Shown: positions 1 to 8,904, counted from the first letter of the stretch. The stretch: 20,348 nucleotides of DNA from AWTP1-13 sp039808585 (GCA_039808585.1 JBDHTJ010000091.1:1-20348); one strand, 5' to 3'. Program-made: numbers and translations. Notes: generated by a model not told the origin, from the sequence alone.

Positions 1-472
1 GTGGCGTACCCGATTACCGAGTAAGTGGAGCCGCTCCAGTCGACGCGGCAAATTCCTGCAGACCAACGCCCCAGCGAGCCGGCGCTCTGTCTGCCCGCCG
101 ACTTTGTCAACGAAATCGGCCCGAGGCTGCCAATCGCCAGTCAGGAGAAAACCTACGTGATTGAAGGCCAAACGGAAATTTCCTGCGGCCGAGCCCCAAC
201 TGGCAGCTGCTGGGGGTAGTGCAGTCGTGACGTCATCGTCACGCAACCGTCGATCATAACCCCGAGCCGACATTGGCCGAAACGCGAGATCGGCACGGAA
301 CCCCTTTCTTCCCCGATCTACATGCGCAAATGCGCAGAGCCTGATCGAGGTCTATCGTCTGTCGAACGCAACTCAGGTTAAGCAGGAATATCGACGGAGC
401 CAGCAGCATTGAAACTCGGAGAAATGCAATTGAGGTTTGAGCCGGCCACCTCTCAAGCGGGTCGCCCAGACT
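1..472. other. Left-edge stretch with no recognised gene
   Basis: I find no convincing gene here. Frame 1 on the plus strand runs 7 codons from the window edge to a TAA at 22-24, which could be the tail of an upstream gene but is too short to judge. A 64-codon GTG-initiated reading frame follows at 25-219 and resembles nothing I know. Small structures include an inverted repeat at 227-242 (GTGACG, four-base loop, CGTCAC) and a tandem TGCGCA palindrome at 323-336. No terminator with a T tract is visible downstream of the acyl-CoA synthetase that ends at 473. Confidence 0.5.
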
Positions 473-2380
473 TCACGCCCACGCAATTTCGTGACGCAGC
501 ACGAATGGCGCGAGACGCTCGGCGATCTCCGAGGCCACGAGAGCCTGCTGGTCTTCTGTCGCTCCGTGCACCGTGATGCGCGCAAGCGAGCCGTGAGTCC
601 CGTGGGCGTCGACGGCGACGTCGCATCGCACGCCTCGTTCGCCGAGCGGCGCCAGTGTCTTCCGAAAGACCTTTTCCGACGCGTCCCAACGCAATTGTGG
701 TTTGAACACCTTGCCTACGCCGGTCAGCGGCATCGTTGCGATCACATGCACGGCGACCGGGACAGCGGCACGTTCCGGTGTGCGTTCACGTACCCAGTTT
801 TCCAGCTCCCCCGGCACCAGACTCGCGCCGGGTTTGAGCTGGACGTAAGCGACCGGCAGTTCCCCCACGCGCGCGTCGGGCTGCCCGATCACGGCGGCAA
901 GACCGACCGCGGGGTGCTGAAACAGAACGTCTTCAATTGGGCCCGGATCGATATTGTGGCCGCCGCGGATCACAACGTCCTTGGAGCGTCCGGCAATCCA
1001 GAGATAGCCATCCTCGTCCAGGCGACCGAGGTCGCCGGAATTGATCCAGCCCGGCTCCACGAATGCATCCTTGTTATGCGCTTCGTTGAGGTAGCCAGAG
1101 AACACGCCTGGCCCCGCCATAGCAACAACACCGATCTCGTTTGTCGCGCAGTCGCCGAGATAGTACCCGTCACCATCAACCTTGACGACGCGCACGCGGC
1201 TGTAAGGAATGGCATGACCGACGGAGCCGAGGCGCAAAGGCCGATCGGGGTAGGCGAGCGTGTGCACGCTTGCGGTTTCGGTCATGCCGCAGACTTCGAT
1301 GACGGGTGCCTTGTGCCGCTCCTGCAGTGCCTTGCCAACCGCAACTGGAATGGCCGAGCCGCCGCCTGCGCAGAATTTGATGCTCGACACGTCATGATCG
1401 CCAAACGGTACGGCGAGGGAAGCAGCTAGTACGGTCGGCACGCTCGACAGCGTCTGCGGTTTGTAGCGTGCGACGAGCGGCCAGAGGTTGGCAAAGGCTG
1501 CCGGATTGCGCCATCCCGATGGCGACAGCACGATCAGTGATCCGCCATTCGAAAGGACCGCCAGCGACTGCGTCAGCGAACCGCCAACATGAAACAGCGG
1601 CATGCCGAATAGGAGGTTCGCGCCAGGTCTGGCCTTGAGCATCAGGTTGCACGCCCAGGCCTGGTAGACTTGGTTGCGGTGCGTATGGCGCACCAGCTTT
1701 GGCGTGCCCGTCGTGCCGCCGGTGTGAAAATAAGCGGCAGTATCCTCGGGCGCGATAGTGCGTTTGCCAATCAGATGGCCAGCCGGCTGGCGCGCGATAA
1801 GATCGTCGAAATCGTGAATGCCGTTGGCGGGATCACCCGCGCCACCAACCTGCACGATTGCCACCAAATGTTTTAGATGCGGGCGAACCTTTTCCACCTT
1901 CTGCCAGATGTCGGTTCCCGGCAGCGGGCCCAGTGCGACCAGCACTTTGGTCTGGGAGGCATCCAGGATCTCGGCAATTTGCTTCGGCTCCAGCAGCGGG
2001 TTTACCGGGTTGGAGATGCCGGCCGCCGCTGCTCCGAACAGCGTCACGAACGCCTGTGGCAGGAGCGGCAACAGAAAGCTCACGACATCGCCCGGGCCGA
2101 CGCCGAGACCGTGGAACATGTTTGCCGCCTGCGTCACGCGGGCGACAAACTGGCTGTGGGTGACGATGAGCGGGGTCTCGGTGGCGCTGGCCGTGGCAAG
2201 ATACTGGATGGCCGGTGCGTTCGGATCGCGGAGTGCGCCGAGACGTAGCGCCTCGTAGGTGCTCGCCGCCGCCAACCGATCGCCGATCGGCACCTGTTCA
2301 AACGCGGCGACCTCAGCCTCAGTCACGAAGCGCGGAAACTCCGCCCCGACGATACTGTCCAACAGTAGGGCCCGCGTCAT
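473..2380 (-). CDS. Acyl-CoA synthetase (AMP-dependent CoA ligase)
   Basis: A member of the ANL superfamily that activates a carboxylic acid with ATP and joins it to coenzyme A; the acid is unknown. Numbered from the longest start (2413), the core motifs are all present: the phosphate-binding loop TGGTTGTPK at 231-239, GMTET at 376-380, SGDLG at 459-463, GRSKDVVIRGG at 475-485 and the C-terminal catalytic lysine K568 in GVGKVFKPQ. About 65 residues follow that lysine, longer than in many family members. I prefer the ATG at 2380, although its GAAGGG lies a rather long 13 bases upstream; the ATG at 2413 is preceded only by a G run touching the start codon. The gene lies downstream of the first ABC importer on the same strand, separated by about 600 bases, so it may have its own promoter. 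Inferred role: activating the acid released by the hydrolases of this cluster. Family call is firm; substrate unknown. Confidence 0.93.
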   Translation of the reverse strand: MTRALLLDSIVGAEFPRFVTEAEVAAFEQVPIGDRLAAASTYEALRLGALRDPNAPAIQYLATASATETPLIVTHSQFVARVTQAANMFHGLGVGPGDVVSFLLPLLPQAFVTLFGAAAAGISNPVNPLLEPKQIAEILDASQTKVLVALGPLPGTDIWQKVEKVRPHLKHLVAIVQVGGAGDPANGIHDFDDLIARQPAGHLIGKRTIAPEDTAAYFHTGGTTGTPKLVRHTHRNQVYQAWACNLMLKARPGANLLFGMPLFHVGGSLTQSLAVLSNGGSLIVLSPSGWRNPAAFANLWPLVARYKPQTLSSVPTVLAASLAVPFGDHDVSSIKFCAGGGSAIPVAVGKALQERHKAPVIEVCGMTETASVHTLAYPDRPLRLGSVGHAIPYSRVRVVKVDGDGYYLGDCATNEIGVVAMAGPGVFSGYLNEAHNKDAFVEPGWINSGDLGRLDEDGYLWIAGRSKDVVIRGGHNIDPGPIEDVLFQHPAVGLAAVIGQPDARVGELPVAYVQLKPGASLVPGELENWVRERTPERAAVPVAVHVIATMPLTGVGKVFKPQLRWDASEKVFRKTLAPLGERGVRCDVAVDAHGTHGSLARITVHGATEDQQALVASEIAERLAPFVLRHEIAWA

Positions 2381-2413
2381 CGCTGTGTCCACGCCCTTCA
2401 CCTGCTGGAGCAT

Positions 2414-2988
2414 CCCCCAACTGTCACGCGTTTACAAGCCCGGAAGCGCCTGCCTCCACCGAGGAGAGGATGGGACAATAGACCAGACATAAGCCGAATA
2501 GACGTCTCTGACTATCGGCGCGAGGTAAGCGTGGGGGGCGGAGAAAGGTGCTGCCAGTTGATGCTCGACTGGGGGCTGCTGGGGGGCGAACTGCCGCCCG
2601 CTACAGATCCGACGCAGAAGTGGACATCGAGAAGCATCGTTCGCGTCCCTTCCAAGCAGGAGGTAGGCCCGTCAGGTTGAAGCGTCGTTACTCAAGGAAC
2701 CGCTCAGCGGAAGCCAGGAGGCGTCCGTATCGTCGCTTCGAAGTAGTGCCCGTCTCGACAACCGTCCATCACTTTAACGGGCCCTGAGCTATCAGTCCGA
2801 AAAATTCCGCTTCGGAGCAATGAGCGGCGCATACTGCAACTCGGTCGGTTACGATGAGTGTGATGAGCGCCGCAACCTACTCTGCATCGCGACTTCAAAT
2901 GTCACCAGCCATGGGTTTGCATGCAGCCGAATAGGGTCGCAGTGCAGCACGCGACTGAGGACGAGTAGGATTAGCGGCACCTCTCGCA
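2414..2988. other. Gene-free stretch between CoA ligase and ABC operon
   Basis: No convincing coding region is seen on either strand; the open frames at 2548-2787 and 2820-3071 resemble no family I know. The stretch is both the upstream region of the acyl-CoA synthetase and the downstream region of the LivF gene, both on the minus strand. I see no strong sigma-70 promoter and no T-tailed terminator. It could be the remnant of a decayed gene or insertion, but no terminal repeats or transposase motifs can be pointed to. Confidence 0.45.
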
Positions 2989-3717
2989 TTAAGGCGTATT
3001 GGATTTCCCCAGATATGCCTCGGTCACCCTTGGGTCTGCCTCCAATTCCTCGCGGGTGCCGCTCAAAATGATCCGACCCTGCTCGATGACATAGGCCCGA
3101 TCACAAATATTGAGTGCGATGCGCGCCATCTGCTCGACCAAGAGGAGGGTCAGCCCCTCTGCCTTCAGCGTCTTGAAGACAGAGAATATGGTTTGAACCA
3201 TGATAGGAGAGAGTCCGAGCGAGGGTTCATCGAGAAGGAGAAGTTTTGGCCTGCTCATGAGAGCGCGCGCAATAGCGACCATTTGCTGCTCCCCACCCGA
3301 CAATAGGCCTGCGGGCTGATGGCGGCGTTCCCTCAGGCGCGGAAAGAGGTCCATCATGCTGTCGCGGTCGGCCTCATAGTCTGCGCGCTTACCACTGCGT
3401 AGGCGCTGGAAGGCGCCAATCTCCAAGTTCTCCTCCACGGTATGCTCGGGAAACAGCTGCCGACCCTCGGGTACGAGGGACAAGGCGCGCGAAGCCACTT
3501 CGTGAGCCGGAGCGCCCGCAATCTCGCTGTCGCCCAGGCGGATTGATCCGGATGTGGGCTTGATGAGCCCCGCCAGCGTGCGCAGCAACGTCGTCTTGCC
3601 GGCGCCATTGCTGCCGATCAGCGTTACGATTTCGCCTTCGCGGACCTCCAGGCTGATGCCTTTCAGGACTGCGAGCCCGCCAAAGCCCACATGCACGTCC
3701 GTAACGCTAAGCAGCAT
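2989..3717 (-). CDS. ABC importer ATPase, LivF type (importer 1)
   Basis: The second ATPase of a HAAT-family importer (branched-chain amino acid/amide type); it would sit on the cytoplasmic face and pair with the ATPase half of the neighbouring fusion protein. From the ATG at 3717 it is 242 residues, usual for LivF. Walker A GSNGAGKTT is at 35-43, the signature LSGGEQQ at 139-145 and Walker B LLLLDEP at 159-165, followed by the LivF-typical SLGLSP. A longer reading frame begins at 3744, but alignment with LivF proteins and the 11-base overlap with the upstream gene (which stops at 3707) favour 3717. Last gene of the importer 1 operon; no clear terminator follows. Substrate cannot be deduced. 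Confidence 0.95.
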   Translation of the reverse strand: MLLSVTDVHVGFGGLAVLKGISLEVREGEIVTLIGSNGAGKTTLLRTLAGLIKPTSGSIRLGDSEIAGAPAHEVASRALSLVPEGRQLFPEHTVEENLEIGAFQRLRSGKRADYEADRDSMMDLFPRLRERRHQPAGLLSGGEQQMVAIARALMSRPKLLLLDEPSLGLSPIMVQTIFSVFKTLKAEGLTLLLVEQMARIALNICDRAYVIEQGRIILSGTREELEADPRVTEAYLGKSNTP

Positions 3718-5476
3718 GTTCGGCGCGCCCCAGGTAGGCCTCAATCACCTTTTCGTTGCGTTGGATGTTGGCCGGAGTGTCGTCGGCAATGACCGCGCCG
3801 TAATCGAGCACGGTGACCTGGTCGGAAATGGAGGTCACAAGATCCATGTGATGCTCGATCAGGAGCACCGTCATTCCGCCTGCCTTCAGGCGGCGGATCA
3901 GTTCGGCGAGACTTTCGATCTCGCTGGCTACGAGACCGGCTGCAGGCTCGTCCAGAAGCAGGATCCGCGGCCGCGTGGCAAGCGCGCGCGCAATTTCGAG
4001 AAGCCTGCGATGTCCGTAGGGCAAAGAGTTCGCAGGCTTGTCCTCGAGGCCCCCGAGCCCGACAAGCGCGATTAGCCGGCGGGCTTCAGCGATGTTTGCC
4101 CCCATGCTTATCCTTGAATTGCGGCTGCGCACGAGCGCACCCCATAGGCCGGTCGATGAACTGCCGGCACACCCGACAATAACGTGCTCGAGCACACTCA
4201 TGTCGCCAAAGAGTTTGATCGTCTGGAAAGTCCGGGCGATGCCGATCCGCGCCGACGCGTTCATGGAAGGAAGGCGGACTTCCTGGCCATCGATCCTGAT
4301 CGTGCCGGCGTCGGCACGGTAGAAGCCGGTGATGATATTGATGAGCGTTGTCTTGCCGGCACCGTTGGGTCCGATGACGGCGTGGATCGTTCCAGCGGAA
4401 ATTTCAAAAGTCACGTTGCTCAGGGCATGCAGCCCGCCGAACGAACGCGAAATGCCATCGAGCCTCAATGCGGCTCCCTTCCTACCTTCTGGCGTAACGG
4501 TCGCTGCGCTCCCCTTGAGCCAGTCGGCACGCCCCTTGCGCTCAAAGAGCCCCATAACCCCCAACGGCAGAACGAACAGCGTCACGAGGATGAACACGCC
4601 ATAAACGATGAGCCGGAATTTATCGAAGTCATGAAGCATCTCTGGCAACAGCGTCAGCACGGCTGCGCCTATGACTGGACCGAACTGTGTTCCGGCTCCG
4701 CCAAAGAGAACCGCGAGAAGGAAAAAGACGGAACTGAAGAACTGGAAATTGTCCGGGCTTACGTAGTTCTGTTGATGGGCAAAGAGCGCCCCACCAAATC
4801 CCGCAAATGCTGCACTGACGATGAAAACAACGACCTTGAGGCGATAGACATTGACGCCAACCGAAGCGACGCCGATCTCGCTGTGCTTCATGGCCCGCAA
4901 CCGAAGTCCGAAATCGGATTGGATCAGCCGGTGCTGGAACAGCAGTGCGAGGGCAAAAAGTGCAAGCACGAGGTAATAGAAGGTGTCGGTCTGAAGTATC
5001 AGTCCGCCGATCTGCATTTTCGGGATGGAGGGCAGGCCAAGGTCGCCTCCCGTGACCGAGACCCACTCCTGCAAGATCTTGAAGATGACCCAGCCAAAGG
5101 CGATCGTGACCATGCCCAGATAGGGCCCGCGCACCCGCAGCGCCGGAATGGCAAGTATCCCGCCGAATATCGCCGCGAGCAGTGTGCCCGCGCCCATCCC
5201 GATCCAGATATGCGCCCCCGTCGCCTTGAAGAGTGGAACGCCAGCGAGTGACTTACTCAAGATCGCTGTCGTATAGGCCCCGACAGCCATGAACGCTGCA
5301 TGCCCCAGCGAGAATTGCCCGGCATAGCCAGCCAGCACATTGAGGCCGACGGCAACAATGCCGTAGATGAATACGATGATGCCGAGATAGCGATAATAGC
5401 TTCCCTCGACGAGTGCCGGCAGGATCGCCAGGGCGGCAAGCGCAAGCCAGGGCGCCAGTCGCAATGCCATCTTCAT
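3707..5476 (-). CDS. Fused LivM-type permease and LivG-type ATPase (importer 1)
   Basis: One 589-residue protein combining two importer subunits that are usually separate. Residues 1 to about 315 are a LivM-type inner-membrane permease with several hydrophobic spans and the family patterns GYAGQFSLGHAAF (50-62) and FGGAGTQFGPVIGA (258-271). After a short linker (about 316-335) comes a LivG-type ATPase: Walker A GPNGAGKTT 369-377, Q-loop Q418, a degenerate signature LPYGHRR 485-491 as is normal for LivG, Walker B ILLLDEP 505-511 and the switch histidines near 542-543. The ATG overlaps the stop of the LivH gene by four bases (ATGA), with GAGGA upstream. The frame is open across the junction, so this is a true fusion. 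Importer 2 in this window has the same fusion. Confidence 0.95.
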   Translation of the reverse strand: MKMALRLAPWLALAALAILPALVEGSYYRYLGIIVFIYGIVAVGLNVLAGYAGQFSLGHAAFMAVGAYTTAILSKSLAGVPLFKATGAHIWIGMGAGTLLAAIFGGILAIPALRVRGPYLGMVTIAFGWVIFKILQEWVSVTGGDLGLPSIPKMQIGGLILQTDTFYYLVLALFALALLFQHRLIQSDFGLRLRAMKHSEIGVASVGVNVYRLKVVVFIVSAAFAGFGGALFAHQQNYVSPDNFQFFSSVFFLLAVLFGGAGTQFGPVIGAAVLTLLPEMLHDFDKFRLIVYGVFILVTLFVLPLGVMGLFERKGRADWLKGSAATVTPEGRKGAALRLDGISRSFGGLHALSNVTFEISAGTIHAVIGPNGAGKTTLINIITGFYRADAGTIRIDGQEVRLPSMNASARIGIARTFQTIKLFGDMSVLEHVIVGCAGSSSTGLWGALVRSRNSRISMGANIAEARRLIALVGLGGLEDKPANSLPYGHRRLLEIARALATRPRILLLDEPAAGLVASEIESLAELIRRLKAGGMTVLLIEHHMDLVTSISDQVTVLDYGAVIADDTPANIQRNEKVIEAYLGRAEHAA

Positions 5477-6348
5477 GCGCGTTCCTCGACGGGCTTCCCG
5501 AACAGGCCTTCTGGCTTGAGACTGAGAGCGACAATCATCAACGAGAAGCCCAGGATGTCGCGAACTCCAGTGTAGAGGTAGCCCGAGATCAGCGCCTCGA
5601 GTGTGCCATACGCCAGACCGCAGATGAGTATGCCGCGCGGCGCTCCCAGCCCTGCGATGATGGCAATGGCAAAGGCCTTCAACCCCAGCACCGTCCCCAT
5701 CTGCGGCTCAGCAAGCGTAAGCGGCACAACCATGAAACCGGCCAGACCTGCGAAGGCTGCTGCCGCCGCATAGGACGCCACCTGAACGCGGCGCGGATTG
5801 ATGCCCATCAGGCTGCTCACCTCCGCACTGTGCGCCACTGCGCGGAAGGCTTTGCCGGTCAGGGTGCGGCGATAGAAAAAATCCAGCGCGAAGAAGATCA
5901 AACAAGCGACCACGATGATGAAGATCTGCTGTGGCAGGATGGAGAGCGCGCCGAGGCGCACCGGCGTGTTTCCGAGAAACGAGGGCACTGGCGTGGGGCT
6001 GCGCCCCCAGATGATTTCAGCGAAATCGATCATCAGGAGGCCAACCGCCAGCGTGCTCATCACCCACACGTCGCTGCCGGCCCGCAGGAAGGGCGCCACG
6101 GAAAATCGCTCTGTGATGATGCCGAGCACGAACAGCACCACCAGCACGATGGGAAGCGCCAGGAGCGAAGGCACACCATATTGCACGGTTAGAGAATACG
6201 TGAGCATGCCGCCGAGCATCACCCACATGCCGAGCGCAAAGTTCAGGACTTTGGTGGTCATGAAGGTGAGACTGTATCCCACCGCGATCATTCCGTAGAT
6301 CGCGCCGGTCGCGAAGCCGCTTAACGCGATCTGAAGAAAGAAGTACAT
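5473..6348 (-). CDS. ABC importer permease, LivH type (importer 1)
   Basis: Inner-membrane permease of the HAAT family, 291 residues, the usual LivH length. The protein is hydrophobic throughout and carries typical LivH patterns: an N-terminal GAIYGMIAVGYSLTF and TKVLNFALG, the central VMSTLAVGL, the cytoplasmic ATPase-contacting loop around GKAFRAVAHS, and GLKAFAIAIIAGLG with a conserved Gly-rich end (PEGLFGKP). A GGAG lies nine bases before the ATG. It is separated by 65 bases from the binding-protein gene upstream, and that gap contains a strong palindrome (6380-6403). It overlaps the next gene by four bases, so translation is probably coupled. It would form the heterodimeric channel with the permease half of the fusion protein. 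Confidence 0.95.
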   Translation of the reverse strand: MYFFLQIALSGFATGAIYGMIAVGYSLTFMTTKVLNFALGMWVMLGGMLTYSLTVQYGVPSLLALPIVLVVLFVLGIITERFSVAPFLRAGSDVWVMSTLAVGLLMIDFAEIIWGRSPTPVPSFLGNTPVRLGALSILPQQIFIIVVACLIFFALDFFYRRTLTGKAFRAVAHSAEVSSLMGINPRRVQVASYAAAAAFAGLAGFMVVPLTLAEPQMGTVLGLKAFAIAIIAGLGAPRGILICGLAYGTLEALISGYLYTGVRDILGFSLMIVALSLKPEGLFGKPVEERA

Positions 6349-6379
6349 CGCGCGCGTCTCCGATCGTTCGTCAACGAGC

Positions 6380-6403
6380 GGGAACCGGCTGCAGCCGGTT
6401 CCC
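6380..6403 (-). promoter_or_regulatory. Perfect 24-base palindrome between binding-protein and permease genes
   Basis: Both 12-base arms are perfect: GGGAACCGGCTG followed directly by its reverse complement. It starts 11 bases past the stop of the binding-protein gene and ends about 30 bases before LivH. As RNA it forms a GC-rich stem with no T tract after it. Stem-loops at this place in ABC import operons commonly protect or partly terminate the binding-protein message, so that the soluble protein is made in excess over the membrane parts; that role is inferred here. Confidence 0.7.
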
Positions 6404-6413
6404 CGGCCGGGTG

Positions 6414-7655
6414 CTACATCAGAGCCAGCGTCTTCTTGTCGAGATACTTGCGCGTGCTCTCATCGATATCAACGTAGGGTCCTTTCGCGTCGTATTTGAT
6501 TTCCAGCATCTTGCCGTTGGTCCACCGGGTCATAATCATGTCGTCCTCGGTGATGGCGTTGTGCCGCTCTTTCGTGAAGACGGGCCGGTTGAAATCCTTG
6601 ATCAGTCCGGTGAACTTCGGCACGTTTTCGAGCCCCGCCCTGATCGCTTTCGGATCAGTGCCGTCCCGTTCCATGACGAGCCGGAAAAGATAGACGCTGT
6701 CGTAAGCTCCGAACACGCTTGTTGGCGCGTCCATCTCCTGGTTGTAGCGTTTGCGGTAGGTCTCGATCAGCGCCTTGCGCTCGGGTGACTGCGGACCATC
6801 GATGGTGATTGTGGTGCTGGTCAAAACCCCTTCAGCTGAACTGCCAGCGGCCTTCCAGAATGCCGGGCCTGCGATGCCCCAGGCGGACGCGTAGGGTGTA
6901 GCATCGCCAAGCTTCTGTTTGGTCTGGACAACGAGGGTATTCTCTCTCACCAAGGCGTAGTTCACGATACTTTCCGCGCCGGCGTTCTTGATCTTGATGA
7001 TCTGAGGGGTCATGTCGGTGTCGCTGGAGTCGAACGTTTCGTCCGCGACAGGGGTCAGGCCGTTCTCCTTGAGGCGCCGTTGCAGCTCGGTACGACCGGT
7101 CACGCCCCATCCCCCTGTCCAGTTCAACAGCGCGACCTTGGTATGCCCGAAGCGCTTCACCATCGTGTCGACAATGAAGTTCGCCTGGCCGGTCCCGTAC
7201 ATCCCGATGCGAAAAACGTAATTGTCCTGCCCGGCTTTGGCCGCATCGTTCTCCGTGATCGCAGTCGCATCGGTTGCGGGGCAGATCACCGGCACCTTCA
7301 ATGTTTCGTTGAGGATCGGCACGACGGCAAGCATAGAGGCGCTGTTCGTGGCCCCGAGCATCGCCGCAACGCGCTCGCGCTCAACGAGTTCGCGGTATTG
7401 AGCAACCGTGCGCACCGGATTGTGCTCATCGTCACGAGCGACGAGGACAAGCTTGCGTCCCTTCACACCGCCTTTGGCATTGATCTCGTCAATGGCAAGC
7501 TCGGCACCACGCTTGATATCGAGCCCCGTGAAGGATGCCGGCCCCGTTAAGGCACCCGCATATCCGATCTTGATATCCTGTGCACTGCTGACAGACGGCA
7601 CTGCCATGGCTGCGAATATGGCCAAGGCAGTTTGGACAATGTGCCGATGGATCAT
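6414..7655 (-). CDS. ABC importer substrate-binding protein (importer 1)
   Basis: Periplasmic binding protein of the branched-chain amino acid/amide type (Leu/Ile/Val-binding, peripla_BP_6 fold), 413 residues. It has a Sec signal peptide: a positive start (MIHRH), a hydrophobic stretch at about 7-19 and a likely cleavage after SSA at residue 25. The mature protein opens with IKIGYAGALTGP and then RGAELAIDEINAKGG, the standard opening of the family. A GGAG stands seven bases before the ATG at 7655. It is the first gene of the importer 1 operon and is divergent from the LysR gene, with 263 bases between them. The ligand cannot be told from sequence; family members bind amino acids, amides, urea or aromatic acids. 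Confidence 0.94.
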   Translation of the reverse strand: MIHRHIVQTALAIFAAMAVPSVSSAQDIKIGYAGALTGPASFTGLDIKRGAELAIDEINAKGGVKGRKLVLVARDDEHNPVRTVAQYRELVERERVAAMLGATNSASMLAVVPILNETLKVPVICPATDATAITENDAAKAGQDNYVFRIGMYGTGQANFIVDTMVKRFGHTKVALLNWTGGWGVTGRTELQRRLKENGLTPVADETFDSSDTDMTPQIIKIKNAGAESIVNYALVRENTLVVQTKQKLGDATPYASAWGIAGPAFWKAAGSSAEGVLTSTTITIDGPQSPERKALIETYRKRYNQEMDAPTSVFGAYDSVYLFRLVMERDGTDPKAIRAGLENVPKFTGLIKDFNRPVFTKERHNAITEDDMIMTRWTNGKMLEIKYDAKGPYVDIDESTRKYLDKKTLALM

Positions 7656-7918
7656 CGTCTTGCTCCGCGGGCTGGGTACAGCGAAAGATTCACGGGCACC
7701 GACAACGAGGCCTGCGATGACAGCGACGAGTGTCGCAACTCTATCCCACCGAAGGTGAGAGCCTTCGCCAAATTCGCAGATGCATCATCGAGGCAGATGC
7801 CGACAAGGAGGCTATCGACTGCGAACAGCAGCGGCAAATATCAATTTTCGTGCCGTCCATGCCGAGATTGGTATATGAATGATGCAGCAGACACCCGATG
7901 CACCTGGATGATCAGGCT
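7656..7918. promoter_or_regulatory. Divergent control region of importer 1 operon and LysR gene
   Basis: This 263-base gap must hold the promoters of two divergent transcripts and is the natural site for LysR binding. Visible elements: an imperfect inverted repeat (ATATCAAT at 7838-7845, ATTGGTATAT at 7867-7876); a direct repeat GCAGATGC at 7776-7783 and 7793-7800; and a small hairpin CGAAGG/CCTTCG at 7750-7767 in the leader of the importer message. On the minus strand, 7840-7855 resembles a sigma-54 promoter but has a mismatch in the -12 element. None of these is proven; the regulatory role of the gap rests mainly on gene orientation. Confidence 0.5.
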
Positions 7919-8890
7919 ATGAATCTGCGTCAGTTGCAGTACTTCGTCGTCGTCAGCGATACCCAGAGCGTCACCAAGGCGGCAGCTCGTCTCAACCTCG
8001 CCCAGCCAGCCCTGACCCGGCACATCCACTCCCTCGAAGGGGAGCTTGGTGTGAAGTTGTTCTCTCGCAGTGGCAGGGGCATCGTGCTCACGACTGCGGG
8101 CGAGCTCTTTCGCGATCGCGTCAAGAGCATCCTTAGAGACCTCGAGCGGGCCCGCACTGAGGTGCAGGCATTGGCCAGGTCTTCGGGCGGTCACATCGGT
8201 ATAGGCCTACCCAACTCGACAAGTCAGGCTCTTACGCGCATTCTGGTGCAGCGGACCAAGCAGGCGTTGCCGGACGTTACCTTGCGTATCATCGATGGCT
8301 GGACCGGCTTCATTGTCGAATGGTTGCTGTCAGGCAGGCTGGATATCGGTGTGATTTACGACTACGCCCAGCGGACCCACCTTCTGAACGTTGAGCCACT
8401 GGCGACCGAGCAGCATTACCTCGTGTGCGCCCCTGGCGATGCCCTGTCGCAATGGTCGGGTGAGTTGCCGCTGTCGCTTGTGGCCGAGCTTCCATTGGCC
8501 CTGCCCAGCCGGGACCACGGGCTTCGGCTCGCAGTGGAGCATCAGATGCAGGCCGTAGGCCTCAAGCCACGGGTAGAACTCGAACTGGAATCGCCCACCG
8601 GCATCAAGCAATTCATTGAGGCCGGGACCATGTACACGATCCTCCCGAGAAGCGAAATCTGCCAGGAGGTTGCCGCCGCACAGTTGATCCCGCTTCGTAC
8701 CCGTCCGGCAATTTATCGAACTCTCTCTCTGGCATGGTCGAGAGAACGCGTCATAGACACGCCAATGCGCAGGCTAAAGCAGATCATGCGGCAGGAGACC
8801 GCCACGCTCGTCGAGAGCGGCGCCTGGGGCACCACATTCATCGCTCCTCCGGCGAGCGAGCGGGCCGTCGTGCTCCAGGGCGAGGAGTAG
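7919..8890 (+). CDS. LysR-family transcriptional regulator
   Basis: DNA-binding regulator of 323 residues. The N-terminal winged helix-turn-helix (about residues 1-60) has the family pattern beginning MNLRQLQYFV, with AAARLNLAQPALTRHI as the recognition region and LFSRSGRGIVLTTAG as the wing. The rest (about 90-300) is the periplasmic-binding-like effector domain. I choose the ATG at 7919 over that at 7898 because LysR proteins start at the MNLRQL motif; both have only weak ribosome-binding sites. It is divergent from importer 1 and sits just ahead of the hydrolase genes, the classic position for a LysR activator of a catabolic cluster. The effector would be a pathway substrate or intermediate, by inference. 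A run of about 20 residues after the domain is unremarkable. Confidence 0.94.
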   Translation: MNLRQLQYFVVVSDTQSVTKAAARLNLAQPALTRHIHSLEGELGVKLFSRSGRGIVLTTAGELFRDRVKSILRDLERARTEVQALARSSGGHIGIGLPNSTSQALTRILVQRTKQALPDVTLRIIDGWTGFIVEWLLSGRLDIGVIYDYAQRTHLLNVEPLATEQHYLVCAPGDALSQWSGELPLSLVAELPLALPSRDHGLRLAVEHQMQAVGLKPRVELELESPTGIKQFIEAGTMYTILPRSEICQEVAAAQLIPLRTRPAIYRTLSLAWSRERVIDTPMRRLKQIMRQETATLVESGAWGTTFIAPPASERAVVLQGEE

Positions 8891-8904
8891 AAAGAAGGTG
8901 AGGC

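Noticed and set aside
25..219. 64-codon GTG-initiated frame at the left edge as a gene
   Set aside because: No ribosome-binding site, no recognisable family, and composition gives no support; kept only as a note in the gene-free stretch.
437..1429. 330-codon plus-strand open frame opposite the acyl-CoA synthetase
   Set aside because: It is the antisense of a gene with every ANL motif in place; its own translation shows no domain and is rich in Arg/His/Ala as expected for a GC-rich shadow.
4184..5251. 355-codon plus-strand open frame opposite the LivM-LivG fusion
   Set aside because: Antisense to a well-supported transporter gene; the translation is highly charged and without family resemblance.
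3707..5476. LivM-LivG fusion as a sequencing or assembly artefact
   Set aside because: The frame is continuous through a plausible linker, and an independent, diverged copy of the same fusion exists in importer 2.
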